Below are positions 1-7,326 of a DNA stretch of 21,423 nt, piece after piece. This stretch comes from Eubacterium sp. (GTDB lineage Bacteria; Bacillota_A; Clostridia; Peptostreptococcales; Anaerovoracaceae): the NCBI GenBank assembly GCA_017425345.1, contig JAFOML010000058.1, forward strand, positions 1 to 21,423, written 5' to 3'. How positions within the stretch are numbered: position 1 is the first letter of the stretch; the number at the start of each line of letters is the position of its first letter. A program made the position numbers and the translations under genes. A model generated the notes under the pieces. The model saw nothing but the letters and a program-made list of their open reading frames with translations, was not told the DNA's origin and did not search any database.

Positions 1-1
1 A

Positions 2-124
2 GCTGTCAGCCTGCCCATGATGCAGCGCCGCCTCGGACTCTCGTCCGTAAATGCAGGAGGCCTTTGCCGTTCGTACTGCATGGCAGCTGCAAGCCCCCAC
101 TTCAAATTTGCGTCAGCAAATTAA
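2..124 (+). CDS. tnpB: C-terminal fragment of a TnpB-like (IS605 OrfB) RNA-guided nuclease, cut by the window edge
   Basis: Frame 2 is open from the first base to a TAA at 122-124 and gives 40 residues, beginning AVSLPMMQRRLGL and containing SSVNAGGL. Tails with a VNAGG-type motif after the zinc finger are common in TnpB proteins of IS605-like elements, which is the main reason for this call. The catalytic RuvC residues and the zinc finger would lie before the window and cannot be judged. The stop codon falls inside the right-end hairpin, so the protein and the element end overlap, as is usual for tnpB. Frame 1 is also open to about 135 but shows no recognisable motif. Confidence is limited because only the low-conservation tail is present. 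Confidence 0.5.
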   Translation, partial: AVSLPMMQRRLGLSSVNAGGLCRSYCMAAASPHFKFASAN

Positions 125-131
125 GTGGCGG
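94..131 (+). repeat. Imperfect subterminal hairpin of the IS right end
   Basis: The left arm (94-111) pairs with the right arm (116-131). AATTTGC/GCAAATT pair around a GTCA loop; a two-base CA bulge at 103-104 follows, then CCACTT/AAGTGG, a C-C mismatch at 96/129 and two outer C-G pairs. Bulged or mismatched hairpins of this type are what TnpA-family single-strand transposases recognise. A T-run does not follow, so a terminator role is less likely. Confidence 0.7.
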
Positions 132-146
132 GTAGTTGACTAGGCA

Positions 147-1037
147 TCATTCCCGGCCGATCGCACTCTCCCGTGTCAGCATTCGCACGGCATATTCCAT
201 GAACTTCTCTGCCGCTGGTGACTGGCGGCGGTTCCTCGCATACGCGATCCCGAACGTCACATATGCTGGCGGATCCAGCGGTATGATAGTCAGCTGGTCC
301 TTCCAGAGCGTCGTACAGAGCTCGTTCATGATGCTCATGCCGAGGCCTGCCCGAATCATGCCCATCATGACCGGATTCTCCATCGTGGAGAACTTGATAT
401 CCGGTTTGATATGATGCTTTGTGAGCAGTTCCTCCACGTCCACATCGTGTCCGAGCGCAGGCATGATAAAGTCTTCCTGTTCGCAGTGATCGAGAGGATA
501 GGTATCGCGGTCCGCCAGAGGATGATCGTTTGCTAAAACCGCCACCATCCGGTCCTCCGCAAGCGGAATCCACTCACAGTCCATCGCTTCCGTATAGGTC
601 AGGAACCCTATATCCGCAGTGCCCTCGTTGATCCACTCCATCATCTCCTGCTGGATCCCCTCCATCAGGTTGATCTCGATCCCGGGATAGTCCTCGCGGA
701 ACTTCCGGATTACAGAAGGCAGCCAGTAGGTCGCCACGCTCGGATAGGAAGAGATCGTCACACTTCCTACTGTCATTCCGTTGATATCCGACGCTTTCTC
801 ATAGATCGCGGTTTCATCTGCGATAAACCGTTGAATCTCCGGAAGGATGCGTTCTCCTTCCCGGGTAAGCGAGACGCCTTTCTTGGTACGGTCCAGCAGT
901 TTAAATCCAAGATCGTCTTCCAGCGCTGTGACCAGCTGGCTGACGCCAGATGGGGTATAACCCAGCTCATCTGCAGCAGCGGTCAGGCTTCCGCACTGCG
1001 CTGCGCTTAAGAATGCCTTACATCTTGCGGTTTCCAT
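147..1037 (-). CDS. LysR-family transcriptional regulator
   Basis: A 296-residue protein of normal LysR length. The N-terminal winged helix-turn-helix spans about residues 1-60 (FLSAAQCGSLTAAADELG, then TPSGVSQLVTALEDDLGFKLLDR) and is followed by a linker helix and a periplasmic-binding-like effector domain from about residue 90. It is a cytoplasmic DNA-binding regulator that usually responds to a small metabolite. The start is ATG at 1037 with AAGGAG seven bases upstream. It is transcribed in the same direction as the AEC transporter gene but after a hairpin and from its own promoter, so it is a separate unit; the transporter is an obvious candidate target but the usual divergent layout is absent. 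Its stop codon lies 6 bases from the proposed end of an IS element, which leaves the protein intact but has probably replaced its downstream region. Effector unknown. Confidence 0.92.
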   Translation of the reverse strand: METARCKAFLSAAQCGSLTAAADELGYTPSGVSQLVTALEDDLGFKLLDRTKKGVSLTREGERILPEIQRFIADETAIYEKASDINGMTVGSVTISSYPSVATYWLPSVIRKFREDYPGIEINLMEGIQQEMMEWINEGTADIGFLTYTEAMDCEWIPLAEDRMVAVLANDHPLADRDTYPLDHCEQEDFIMPALGHDVDVEELLTKHHIKPDIKFSTMENPVMMGMIRAGLGMSIMNELCTTLWKDQLTIIPLDPPAYVTFGIAYARNRRQSPAAEKFMEYAVRMLTRESAIGRE

Positions 1038-1078
1038 ACGTCTCTCCTTATTTAAGTTTTACTAAAGGATATATTAAT

Positions 1079-1108
1079 ATTTTACAGTTTTACTTTTTAC
1101 TTTGTCAA
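1079..1108 (-). promoter_or_regulatory. Sigma-A-type promoter of the LysR gene
   Basis: On the minus strand a perfect TTGACA (1108-1103) is followed after 18 bases by TAAAAT (1084-1079), one mismatch from TATAAT. The predicted transcript would start near 1072 and give a leader of roughly 35 bases ending in AAGGAG before the ATG. The spacer and leader hold several GTAAAA repeats. This is the best-matching promoter seen in the window. Confidence 0.7.
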
Positions 1109-1126
1109 GTATATAGTATATGCGAA

Positions 1127-1160
1127 AACCAGACGGTACAGGCCGTCTGGTTGCTTTTTT
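1127..1160. terminator. Hairpin terminator between the AEC transporter gene and the LysR gene
   Basis: A perfect 10-bp stem (AACCAGACGG at 1127-1136, CCGTCTGGTT at 1143-1152) encloses a 6-base loop. On the plus strand it is followed by GC and six Ts (1155-1160), the better intrinsic-terminator form. On the minus strand, the direction of the genes, it is followed only by TTTTCGC (part of which is stem). It probably ends the long minus-strand transcript, perhaps in both directions; the strong T-run facing plus is puzzling because no plus-strand gene precedes it. Confidence 0.65.
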
Positions 1161-1176
1161 GTAGATTTTGTTCTCA

Positions 1177-2118
1177 TCAAAGATAAAGATGCGTCACCAC
1201 CATCGCCCAGAATGGCAGGGAAGCCATGGACAGCAGCGTCGTCAGCGCCACGCCTTCCGCCATGCGCGTCGCGTTCTTGTGCTCGCGCGCCGCCATCGCC
1301 ACCGCGATCACCGCGCACGGAAACGCCGCGGCAAACACCAGGATCAGCTTCGACTTGTCCGTGATCGGGAGCCAGTGTACCGCCAGAAGCGTCAGCGCAG
1401 GAATTCCCATCACGTTGAACAGAGAGGCCAGCATCAGCTTCACGTTGCGGAGAAGCTTCCGTATGCTGCTTCGGCCGAGCTGTACGCCGACGACCATCAT
1501 GGAGAGCGGTACGGTCGCGTCACCGACCATATTCAGAAAATCTATGACTCCGCCCGGAAGCGTGATACCGAGCGCGAGCATCACCATTGCAACGACCGAT
1601 ACGATCATGCAGTTGTTCCACATGCCGCGGAACGTGTCCATCAGCTTCGGCCGCTTTCCCTCTCCGGAATTCAGCTGGATCACCATGATGAAATAGAGGT
1701 AGATGCCGAGGACGATATTCTCCATCGCCATGTAGAAGAAATATTCATTTCCAAACAGCATCTTGGTGACCGGAAATCCCATGAAGCCCGTATTGACGCC
1801 GGAGATGATGACGATCAGGACGCCCCATTCCGAGCGGGGTTCGTAGCGGATCAGCTTCAGAAACAGGATCGCGACCGGCCATTCCACCAGAAAGAAGATC
1901 AGCGATCCGATCATGACCTCGGCGACGACCCGCATCGTCTCGGCATCCAGCGTATTGGAGATGATGGATGTCATGATCATGCAGGGCATCGTGATGTCCA
2001 GCAGGATGTTGATTAGGTACTGATTGGCGCTCTCTGGGATCCGTCCCAAGCGGTTTGCGACGAATCCGATGACGACCAGCAGAAAGATGGTAAGTACTTT
2101 CGTAAATATGATTCCCAT
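1177..2118 (-). CDS. AEC (auxin efflux carrier)-family transporter, putative organic-acid permease
   Basis: A 313-residue, strongly hydrophobic protein with about ten membrane segments in two halves separated by a charged loop near residues 150-165 (GEGKRPKLMDTF). The first half has the family-typical NTGFMGFP stretch, and the second half has PLSMMVVGVQLG and a hydrophobic C-terminus. Bacterial AEC members move small organic anions such as malate; the substrate here cannot be told. The start is ATG at 2118. The upstream TPR gene ends 9 bases earlier and its TAA is followed by CGAGGTG as ribosome binding site, so it is probably the last gene of the radical SAM-TPR transcript. A LysR regulator follows after a hairpin. 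Confidence 0.9.
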   Translation of the reverse strand: MGIIFTKVLTIFLLVVIGFVANRLGRIPESANQYLINILLDITMPCMIMTSIISNTLDAETMRVVAEVMIGSLIFFLVEWPVAILFLKLIRYEPRSEWGVLIVIISGVNTGFMGFPVTKMLFGNEYFFYMAMENIVLGIYLYFIMVIQLNSGEGKRPKLMDTFRGMWNNCMIVSVVAMVMLALGITLPGGVIDFLNMVGDATVPLSMMVVGVQLGRSSIRKLLRNVKLMLASLFNVMGIPALTLLAVHWLPITDKSKLILVFAAAFPCAVIAVAMAAREHKNATRMAEGVALTTLLSMASLPFWAMVVTHLYL

Positions 2119-2127
2119 AGCACCTCG

Positions 2128-3198
2128 TTATGACAGACCCGGTCTCTCGGCCGCCCGCTTCTCTTCCCGGTCAAGGGCCGCATTCCGTTTTACGATCCGG
2201 ATTTTGTTCTCATATTTCTCGCGCTTTTCTGTCTCGCCAAGCGCTTCGTAGATCTCTACGAGCTCCTGCATCACATCGGCATTGCTCGGGGACAGTTTCA
2301 GCGCTTCCAGGAAGCATGCCTCCGCCTCCGCTGCGTCACCGAGTCCCTTGTAGGCCTCGCCGAGATAATACCAGAGCGGCCACCACTGGTTGAACCGCTT
2401 GTCCTTCCGGTATGGTGACAAAATCTCGATTCCCTCGTTAAAGCTCCCGCGAAGCACCGCGTTATAGCCGTTCTCGATGATGCAGGGCAGCTCCAGCTGT
2501 TTCATGAGGCCCCGGATCTCGTCGCGGAGTTCATGGGTCTCCGGATTCTCCACATCATCCCTGGTCAGCTCCATAAAGTGCCCCCAGGTCAGGCTTGCCT
2601 TCACGTAGAGCCCCAGATTCACGTAGCCGAAGCCCAGGAAATAGAAGCCCATGGCAAATCCCGGATCGGCCAGCGTCAGCTTTTCGAACGCCTCCAGAGA
2701 GTCCGCCTTGAACCGTCCGACGTATTCGGGGTCTTCGCCCTCGCCGCGCTCGTAGGCGTCCTTGCAGGCGCGGCCGTAGCAGTACAGCGCGTCCGTGCTC
2801 TGCGGATCGATCTGGATCGCGGCGCGGAAGTAGATGCAGGCGGTCTCGTGATCGCCGTTTGCCGCCAGATCTACGCCTTCTTTGAGGAGCGGTTTGACAA
2901 AATCTTTCGTGAACGTCCTCTCAATATATGCAATATAATTATCCCGGTAACGGAAGTTGATATCGCAGCCGATGACATACGCCATGTTTTTGGCGATCAT
3001 GACGGTAGAGATGCCCTTCGACAGCTCATCCATGCGGATAGGCACCGGAACCCCGGTCAGAATGTCTGCGACGCCTGCTTTCGCGAGGTAGTTGTCGGAA
3101 AGCTCATCAAACAGGAGCTCCTTGTCCAGCCGCGGGATCAGATAGATCCCGATCCGGTCTTTCTTTTCTTCAAACTGTTCGTTTTTTTCTGTATTCAT
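2128..3198 (-). CDS. Tetratricopeptide-repeat (TPR) protein of unknown function
   Basis: A 356-residue soluble protein with no signal peptide. Residues about 10-95 form an unrecognised N-terminal region (IGIYLIPRLDKELLFDELSD and a predicted strand-rich stretch ending near CDINFRYRDN). From about residue 105 on, TPR-like helical pairs follow: AACIYF-type repeats are visible at ETACIYFRAAIQIDPQSTDA, at AMGFYFLGFGYVNLG, and clearest near the C-terminus at LWYYLGEAYKGLGDAAEAEA with ALKLSPSNADVMQELVEIYE. TPRs usually mediate protein contacts. The gene starts at ATG 3198, overlapping the stop of the upstream radical SAM gene by 4 bases (ATGA), with GGGAG six bases before the start. This coupling suggests it works with the radical SAM proteins, perhaps as scaffold or partner, but no function is established. 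Confidence 0.85.
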   Translation of the reverse strand: MNTEKNEQFEEKKDRIGIYLIPRLDKELLFDELSDNYLAKAGVADILTGVPVPIRMDELSKGISTVMIAKNMAYVIGCDINFRYRDNYIAYIERTFTKDFVKPLLKEGVDLAANGDHETACIYFRAAIQIDPQSTDALYCYGRACKDAYERGEGEDPEYVGRFKADSLEAFEKLTLADPGFAMGFYFLGFGYVNLGLYVKASLTWGHFMELTRDDVENPETHELRDEIRGLMKQLELPCIIENGYNAVLRGSFNEGIEILSPYRKDKRFNQWWPLWYYLGEAYKGLGDAAEAEACFLEALKLSPSNADVMQELVEIYEALGETEKREKYENKIRIVKRNAALDREEKRAAERPGLS

Positions 3199-4709
3199 CC
3201 AATCTCCCAGCCTTGCTTGTAAAATCGTTTGACGACATCCGGATTGAGCGTCTGTACCATATCAAAGGAAAGCTGCTGCTGCGCGCGCATGCTGATGCCG
3301 TCACACTGCGCTTCGAACCGCATCGCAAACTGATACAGGATACGGTACAGCTCTTCCTTCTTATGGTAGGTATGATGATATCCCTTGGAATAATAGAAGT
3401 CTGCAAGCCGCTCATAGAAGTGGAACGGCAGGAATCCCAGCTCCCGGATCAGAAGCTCCAGAGTCCCTTCGAATCCGCCCCGGTTGTGGAACAGATCCAG
3501 CACTTCATCGATCATCTTCAGCTTGACCAGATCCACCGCGGACATATAGTCATTCGAGATCACCTCATAGGGCGCCTTATCCCGGTAAACATAACCGTGT
3601 ACGGCAGCATCCCGCCGGATCGGTGTCCCGCGCAGAAGCTTCAGAAAACCGAGCTGCAGGTTGTGCGCGCCGGCTTCATATGCAATGTTAAAGGACTGCG
3701 CGAATGACGGATACGTCTCAAACGGCAGGCCTGCGATCAGATCCACGTGCACGTGGCAGTTGCCCAGGCTGACCAGCTCCTTTACGGCCGATACGACCTT
3801 CATCGCTCCGCCGGATCTTTGGATCTCCTGCAGTGTGTACGGATTGGCAGACTGAATTCCGGCCTCGAACTGGAACAGACCGTCTCTGGCCTTCTTCAGG
3901 ATGCGGAACGAATCTCCATCCAGCATGTCCGCGCAGATCTCGAAGTGGAAGTTCGTCACACCGTTATCCTTTTCGATCAGGAACTGCCAGATCTCGTTGG
4001 CGCGCGCCCGGTCATAGTTGAAAGTCCGGTCGACGAATTTAACCTGCCGGACCTTTTTGAACAGAAGGTATCCGAGATCCCGCTTCACACGTTCCATGGA
4101 CATGGTCCGCACACTCTGTTCATTCGCCGAGAGGCAGTAGGAACAGTGGAACGGGCAGCCCCGCATGGACTCATAATAGATGATGCGGTCGGTCTCCACT
4201 TCCAGATAGGTATATGGGAACGGCAGCTTGTCCATGTAGATCAGCGCGCCTGCCGGCGTCTCAAGGATCTGCTCCCCTTCCCGGTATGTCAGGTTTTCCA
4301 CCTTGCTGAAATCCGGTTTTTCTTTCAGCAGCTCCGTCAGGAACTGCTGAAACGGTTTTTCTCCTTCTCCCCGGATGATATAGTCGATCCAGGGATTCTC
4401 CTCCATGTATTCACGGCTGTCGAAGCTGACTTCCGGGCCTCCGAGCACGATCTTCATGGAGGGCCGCGCTTTTCGGAGATCTGCGGCAATAGTCCTGATC
4501 TGCTCGATATTCCAGATATAGCAAGAGAAGCAGAGCAGATCATATCCGCCCCGCAAAATCTCCGCATATATATAATCCCTACTGTTATTGATCGTAAACT
4601 CCTGCAGATACACTTCCACGTCCATCTCCGACGCGATACCATACAGGTACTTCAGCGAGAGATTGGTGTGAATGTATTTCGCATTCAGAGTTGTGAGCAA
4701 GATCTTCAT
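3195..4709 (-). CDS. B12-binding-domain radical SAM protein, DUF4080 type
   Basis: A 504-residue protein. The first about 150 residues look like a cobalamin-binding Rossmann domain (MKILLTTLNAKYIHTNLSL; LLCFSCYIWN; KIVLGGPEVSFDSREYM; IIRGEGEKPFQQF). The radical SAM core carries CPFHCSYC, a canonical CX3CX2C cluster at Cys185, Cys189 and Cys192, which binds a 4Fe-4S cluster and S-adenosylmethionine. The C-terminal about 150 residues match what I know of the DUF4080 tail (FHNRGGFEGTLELLIRELGF, FYYSKGYHHTYHK). The family is common in anaerobic Clostridia and its reaction is unknown; class B relatives often do methylations or sulfur insertions, so that is only a guess. The upstream radical SAM gene ends in TAATG at the start, a 1-base overlap, and there is only a weak ribosome site, so translation is likely coupled. 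Confidence 0.9.
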   Translation of the reverse strand: MKILLTTLNAKYIHTNLSLKYLYGIASEMDVEVYLQEFTINNSRDYIYAEILRGGYDLLCFSCYIWNIEQIRTIAADLRKARPSMKIVLGGPEVSFDSREYMEENPWIDYIIRGEGEKPFQQFLTELLKEKPDFSKVENLTYREGEQILETPAGALIYMDKLPFPYTYLEVETDRIIYYESMRGCPFHCSYCLSANEQSVRTMSMERVKRDLGYLLFKKVRQVKFVDRTFNYDRARANEIWQFLIEKDNGVTNFHFEICADMLDGDSFRILKKARDGLFQFEAGIQSANPYTLQEIQRSGGAMKVVSAVKELVSLGNCHVHVDLIAGLPFETYPSFAQSFNIAYEAGAHNLQLGFLKLLRGTPIRRDAAVHGYVYRDKAPYEVISNDYMSAVDLVKLKMIDEVLDLFHNRGGFEGTLELLIRELGFLPFHFYERLADFYYSKGYHHTYHKKEELYRILYQFAMRFEAQCDGISMRAQQQLSFDMVQTLNPDVVKRFYKQGWEIG

Positions 4710-5581
4710 TAGAGCATCCGAAACCTTTCATCCTTCAGCATTCCGGTATCCTCCATCGCCCGGCGCAGCTTGGCCAGCATGGCTTCCTTGTCCTCTGGCA
4801 GATTGCCCTTCAGGGACAGGTAATTCGACGCATGGTTGCTGCGGAAGACGCATGGCTTCTCCGGATTTGCATTCTCAAGCAGGAGGTAGGTCTCGGCGAC
4901 GACCTCTTCCGGGGTCAGGAGCTCCATCTCTCCGCTTTCGATCTTTTCTGTGATAGGTGCGCGCGGATCCAGCATCAGCGTCAGAAGCGCCACATAAGAG
5001 GCATTCAGACGGCTGATCATCTTTCCGCTTTCGATCGCATGCTCGCGCCAGCCGGCCTTTCCGGCCAGACCGGAGATGAACGTCACCGACGCTTTGATGC
5101 CTGCGTCTTCGATCCGGTGCACGGCTTCGATGAGCTGTTCGCTGTTCACGCCTTTGTGAATCTCCCGAAGGACCGCGTCACTCCCGGACTCCGCGCCGAT
5201 GTAGATGATGCGCACGCCCTTCCGGGCAAGCTCCGCGAGCTCTTCCGGCGTCTTGTGCAGCACATCCTTGGCATTGCCGTACACGTTGACCTGCCGGCAT
5301 TCCGGGAACAGCTCCGCGATCCGGTCGAGGATCCGGACGAGCTTGTGGTTTGCAAGGCACAGCGCATCGCCGTCACACAGGAACATCCGCTCCACATACC
5401 GGTACATGCGCCGCGCGTCTTCCAGATCTTCAAGGACGTCCTCGATCTTCCGGACGTGGAACTGCTTATCCTTGAACATGCTGCAGAACGTGCATTTATT
5501 ATGGGTACATCCCACCGTCACCTGCACCAGGAGGCTGTAAGCCTCGCTGGGCGGCCGGTATATGTCACCTTCGTATCTCAT
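4709..5581 (-). CDS. Radical SAM protein with a CX4CX2C cluster motif
   Basis: A 290-residue protein. After the lead-in MRYEGDIYRPPSEAYSLLVQ comes VGCTHNKCTFCSMFKDKQF, with Cys25, Cys30 and Cys33; the first gap is four residues rather than the usual three. Further radical SAM core features are DGDALCL near residues 70-76, VNVYGNAKDVL, and YIGAESGSDAVLREIHKGV, the expected sugar-contact region. The rest is a TIM-barrel-like core without an added domain. I recognise it as a COG1032-like oxidoreductase often annotated only as radical SAM protein; no reaction is known to me. The start ATG lies 8 bases after the argS stop, and TAAGGA spanning that stop acts as ribosome binding site. It is tightly coupled to the DUF4080 gene downstream. 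Confidence 0.88.
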   Translation of the reverse strand: MRYEGDIYRPPSEAYSLLVQVTVGCTHNKCTFCSMFKDKQFHVRKIEDVLEDLEDARRMYRYVERMFLCDGDALCLANHKLVRILDRIAELFPECRQVNVYGNAKDVLHKTPEELAELARKGVRIIYIGAESGSDAVLREIHKGVNSEQLIEAVHRIEDAGIKASVTFISGLAGKAGWREHAIESGKMISRLNASYVALLTLMLDPRAPITEKIESGEMELLTPEEVVAETYLLLENANPEKPCVFRSNHASNYLSLKGNLPEDKEAMLAKLRRAMEDTGMLKDERFRML

Positions 5582-5589
5582 AAAAATCC

Positions 5590-7308
5590 TTACATTCTCT
5601 CCGGAGCATGCATGCCGAGCAGAGCCAGACCTCTCTTGATGCCGTTCTTCGCAGCGATCGTCAGAGCAACCTTGGCGATACGTTCATTCTCATCGTCCGC
5701 GAGAATGTGCTCGTCATGGTAGAAGCGGTTGTATGCCTGCGCGATGTCTACCACGTGGCGCGTGATCAGAGACGGTTCGTATCTGTCTGCAGCCTCGTGT
5801 ACGACGTTCGGCAGTTCATAGAGCAGTCTCGTGAGCTCGAACGCGCTCTTGCTGGTGATCTTGCTGTAATCGATATCACCGGAAGCAGCCTTGGCGCATA
5901 CTTCCTCTCCGGCCTTTCTCATGACGCTGCAGCAGCGCGCATGCGTGTACTGTACGTACGGACCGGTTTCTCCGTCGAAGTTCAGGACCTTATCCCACTT
6001 GAAGACGTAGTCCTTGATACGGTTGTTGGAGAGCTCCTGGAAGATGACCGCGCCGATACCGACCTGATGCGCGACGTCTGCGATAAATGCCTCGTCTGCG
6101 TTCGGGTTCTTCTCCGCGATGATCTCCTTGGTCTTCTCAACTGCTCTGTTCAGCACGTCCTCCAGGAATACGACTCTGCCGGCACGTGTGGACATCGTTC
6201 CGTCTTCCATGCTGACCATGCCGAACGGTACGTGTACGCAGTCCTTGTAGCACTCGTAGCCGAGCAACTCCAGAACCTTCCACAGCTGCTGGAAGTACAG
6301 GTTCTGCTGGGTCGCAACGACGTACAGGTTCTTGTGGAAATGATAGTGCTCGGCACGATAAACGGCCGTAGCGATATCTCTGGTGATATACAGAGTGGAA
6401 CCGTCGCTCTTGGTGATCAGGGCCGGCGGCATGTTCCACTGGTCCAGGTTCACGATGTTTGCGCCGCGGGACTCTTCTAACAAATTCTTTGCCTTCAGCT
6501 CCTCGATAAAGCGCGCCATCTTATCCGTATAGAAGGACTCTCCGTCGATCTCGTCGAACTCGATCTCCAGCATGTCATATACGCGGTTGAACTCGCGCAG
6601 AGACTCTTCAGAGAACCACTTCCACAGACGAACTTCCTCTTCTTCGCCGGCTTCCAGCTTAACGAATGCAGCTCTCGCCTCATCCTCCAGTTCCGGATGC
6701 TTGTCAGCCTCGACGTGGAACTTGGTGTACAGGCCGAGCAGCGTAACGATCGGCTCTCTGCGGACATCCTCTTCATTTCCCCACTTGCGGTAAGCGACGA
6801 TCATCTTGCCGAACTGTGTTCCGTAGTCTCCGACGTGGTTCAGACGGACGACCTCATAGCCCAGCGCACGGTAGATCAGGTTGATCGCATTACCGATAAC
6901 GGTACTTCTGATATGACCGATGTGGAACGGCTTTGCAATATTCGGAGAGGAGAAGTCGATCGTGATGACCTTTCCCGCGCCCTCGTTCGAAGTGCCGTAA
7001 TGCTCGTAATCCAGCGCTTCTGCAAGCGTTGCTCTGGTATACTCCTCCGCATCGATAAACATGTTCACGTATGCGTTGACCTGCTCGACCTTCTCGAACA
7101 GCTCATTGCTCTTGATCGCTTCCGCGATATCCGCGGCGATCATCTGCGGCGCCTTGCGGTACAGCTTGGCCAGCTTGAAGCACGGGAATGCATAGTCGCC
7201 CTTGGACTTATCCTGCGGCACTTCTACCATCTTCGCGATCTCTTCGCGGGACAGATCCGGCACCTGCGCTGCGATAATGTCAATAATTTTTTCTCTGTAG
7301 TTGATCAT
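5590..7308 (-). CDS. argS: Arginine-tRNA ligase (ArgRS), class I
   Basis: A 572-residue cytoplasmic enzyme that charges tRNA-Arg with arginine using ATP. The N-terminal about 100 residues form the ArgRS-specific tRNA D-loop recognition domain. The HIGH motif is HIGH at 129-132 within SSPNIAKPFHIGHIRST. The KMSKS-equivalent is MSTRAG at 372-377, the degenerate form normal for ArgRS. The C-terminal DALR anticodon-binding domain ends in KRGLALLGMHAPERM, a typical ArgRS end. The start is ATG at 7308 with AAGGAG seven bases upstream. It follows mutS2 by 18 bases and runs into the radical SAM genes without a visible terminator. No T-box leader is present in the short gap, so arginine-specific control is not evident here. 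Confidence 0.98.
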   Translation of the reverse strand: MINYREKIIDIIAAQVPDLSREEIAKMVEVPQDKSKGDYAFPCFKLAKLYRKAPQMIAADIAEAIKSNELFEKVEQVNAYVNMFIDAEEYTRATLAEALDYEHYGTSNEGAGKVITIDFSSPNIAKPFHIGHIRSTVIGNAINLIYRALGYEVVRLNHVGDYGTQFGKMIVAYRKWGNEEDVRREPIVTLLGLYTKFHVEADKHPELEDEARAAFVKLEAGEEEEVRLWKWFSEESLREFNRVYDMLEIEFDEIDGESFYTDKMARFIEELKAKNLLEESRGANIVNLDQWNMPPALITKSDGSTLYITRDIATAVYRAEHYHFHKNLYVVATQQNLYFQQLWKVLELLGYECYKDCVHVPFGMVSMEDGTMSTRAGRVVFLEDVLNRAVEKTKEIIAEKNPNADEAFIADVAHQVGIGAVIFQELSNNRIKDYVFKWDKVLNFDGETGPYVQYTHARCCSVMRKAGEEVCAKAASGDIDYSKITSKSAFELTRLLYELPNVVHEAADRYEPSLITRHVVDIAQAYNRFYHDEHILADDENERIAKVALTIAAKNGIKRGLALLGMHAPERM

Positions 7309-7326
7309 ATAAAACTCCTTGTTTAT

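Larger units (their letters stand above)
1..140 (+). mobile_element. Right end of an IS200/IS605-family (TnpB-bearing) insertion element, partial
   Basis: Seen: an open reading frame with a TnpB-like tail runs in from the window edge, followed by an imperfect hairpin (94-131) and the pentamer TTGAC at 136-140; the LysR stop codon begins 6 bases further on. Known: IS200/IS605 elements have no inverted terminal repeats. They end in subterminal imperfect hairpins close to a short cleavage site, and tnpB often overlaps the right end. Inference: the element lies mostly to the left of the window, tnpB reads on the plus strand, and the element ends at or near 140. The hairpin strand GTGGCGGGTAGTTGAC matches what I recall of right ends of such elements in Bacillota, but I could not check this. 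It is the only plus-strand gene material in the window, opposite to all neighbours. It could instead be a left end if my orientation is wrong. Confidence 0.65.
1..156 (+). ncRNA. Candidate 3' portion of an OMEGA (omega) guide RNA with guide downstream of the element end
   Basis: Known: TnpB proteins use an RNA that covers the tnpB 3' end and the element right end, and the bases just outside the element act as the guide. Seen: the tnpB tail, small foldable segments (GGAC-TCTC-GTCC near 34-45; GCCTC/GAGGC around it) and the right-end hairpin in this order. Inference: the scaffold would end at 140 and the guide would begin at 141 (TAGGCATCATTCCCGG). The 5' limit is outside or not visible, and the 3' limit is only a guess from typical guide lengths. 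No expression evidence exists here. Confidence 0.35.

Noticed and set aside
94..131. Rho-independent terminator for lysR
   Set aside because: No T-run follows the hairpin on either strand.
1..146. 6S RNA or other housekeeping RNA
   Set aside because: Considered because of the foldable segments, but the order of TnpB-like tail, bulged hairpin and TTGAC fits an IS end better, and I could not match the 6S open-bubble structure.
121..573. 150-codon minus-strand frame overlapping the LysR 3' end and the IS end
   Set aside because: Low-complexity Gly/Ser/Arg-rich translation in another frame of the LysR gene, with no motif.
1168..2016. 282-codon plus-strand frame rich in His and Arg over the AEC gene
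   Set aside because: A composition shadow of a hydrophobic membrane protein; the minus-strand frame has the AEC family motifs.
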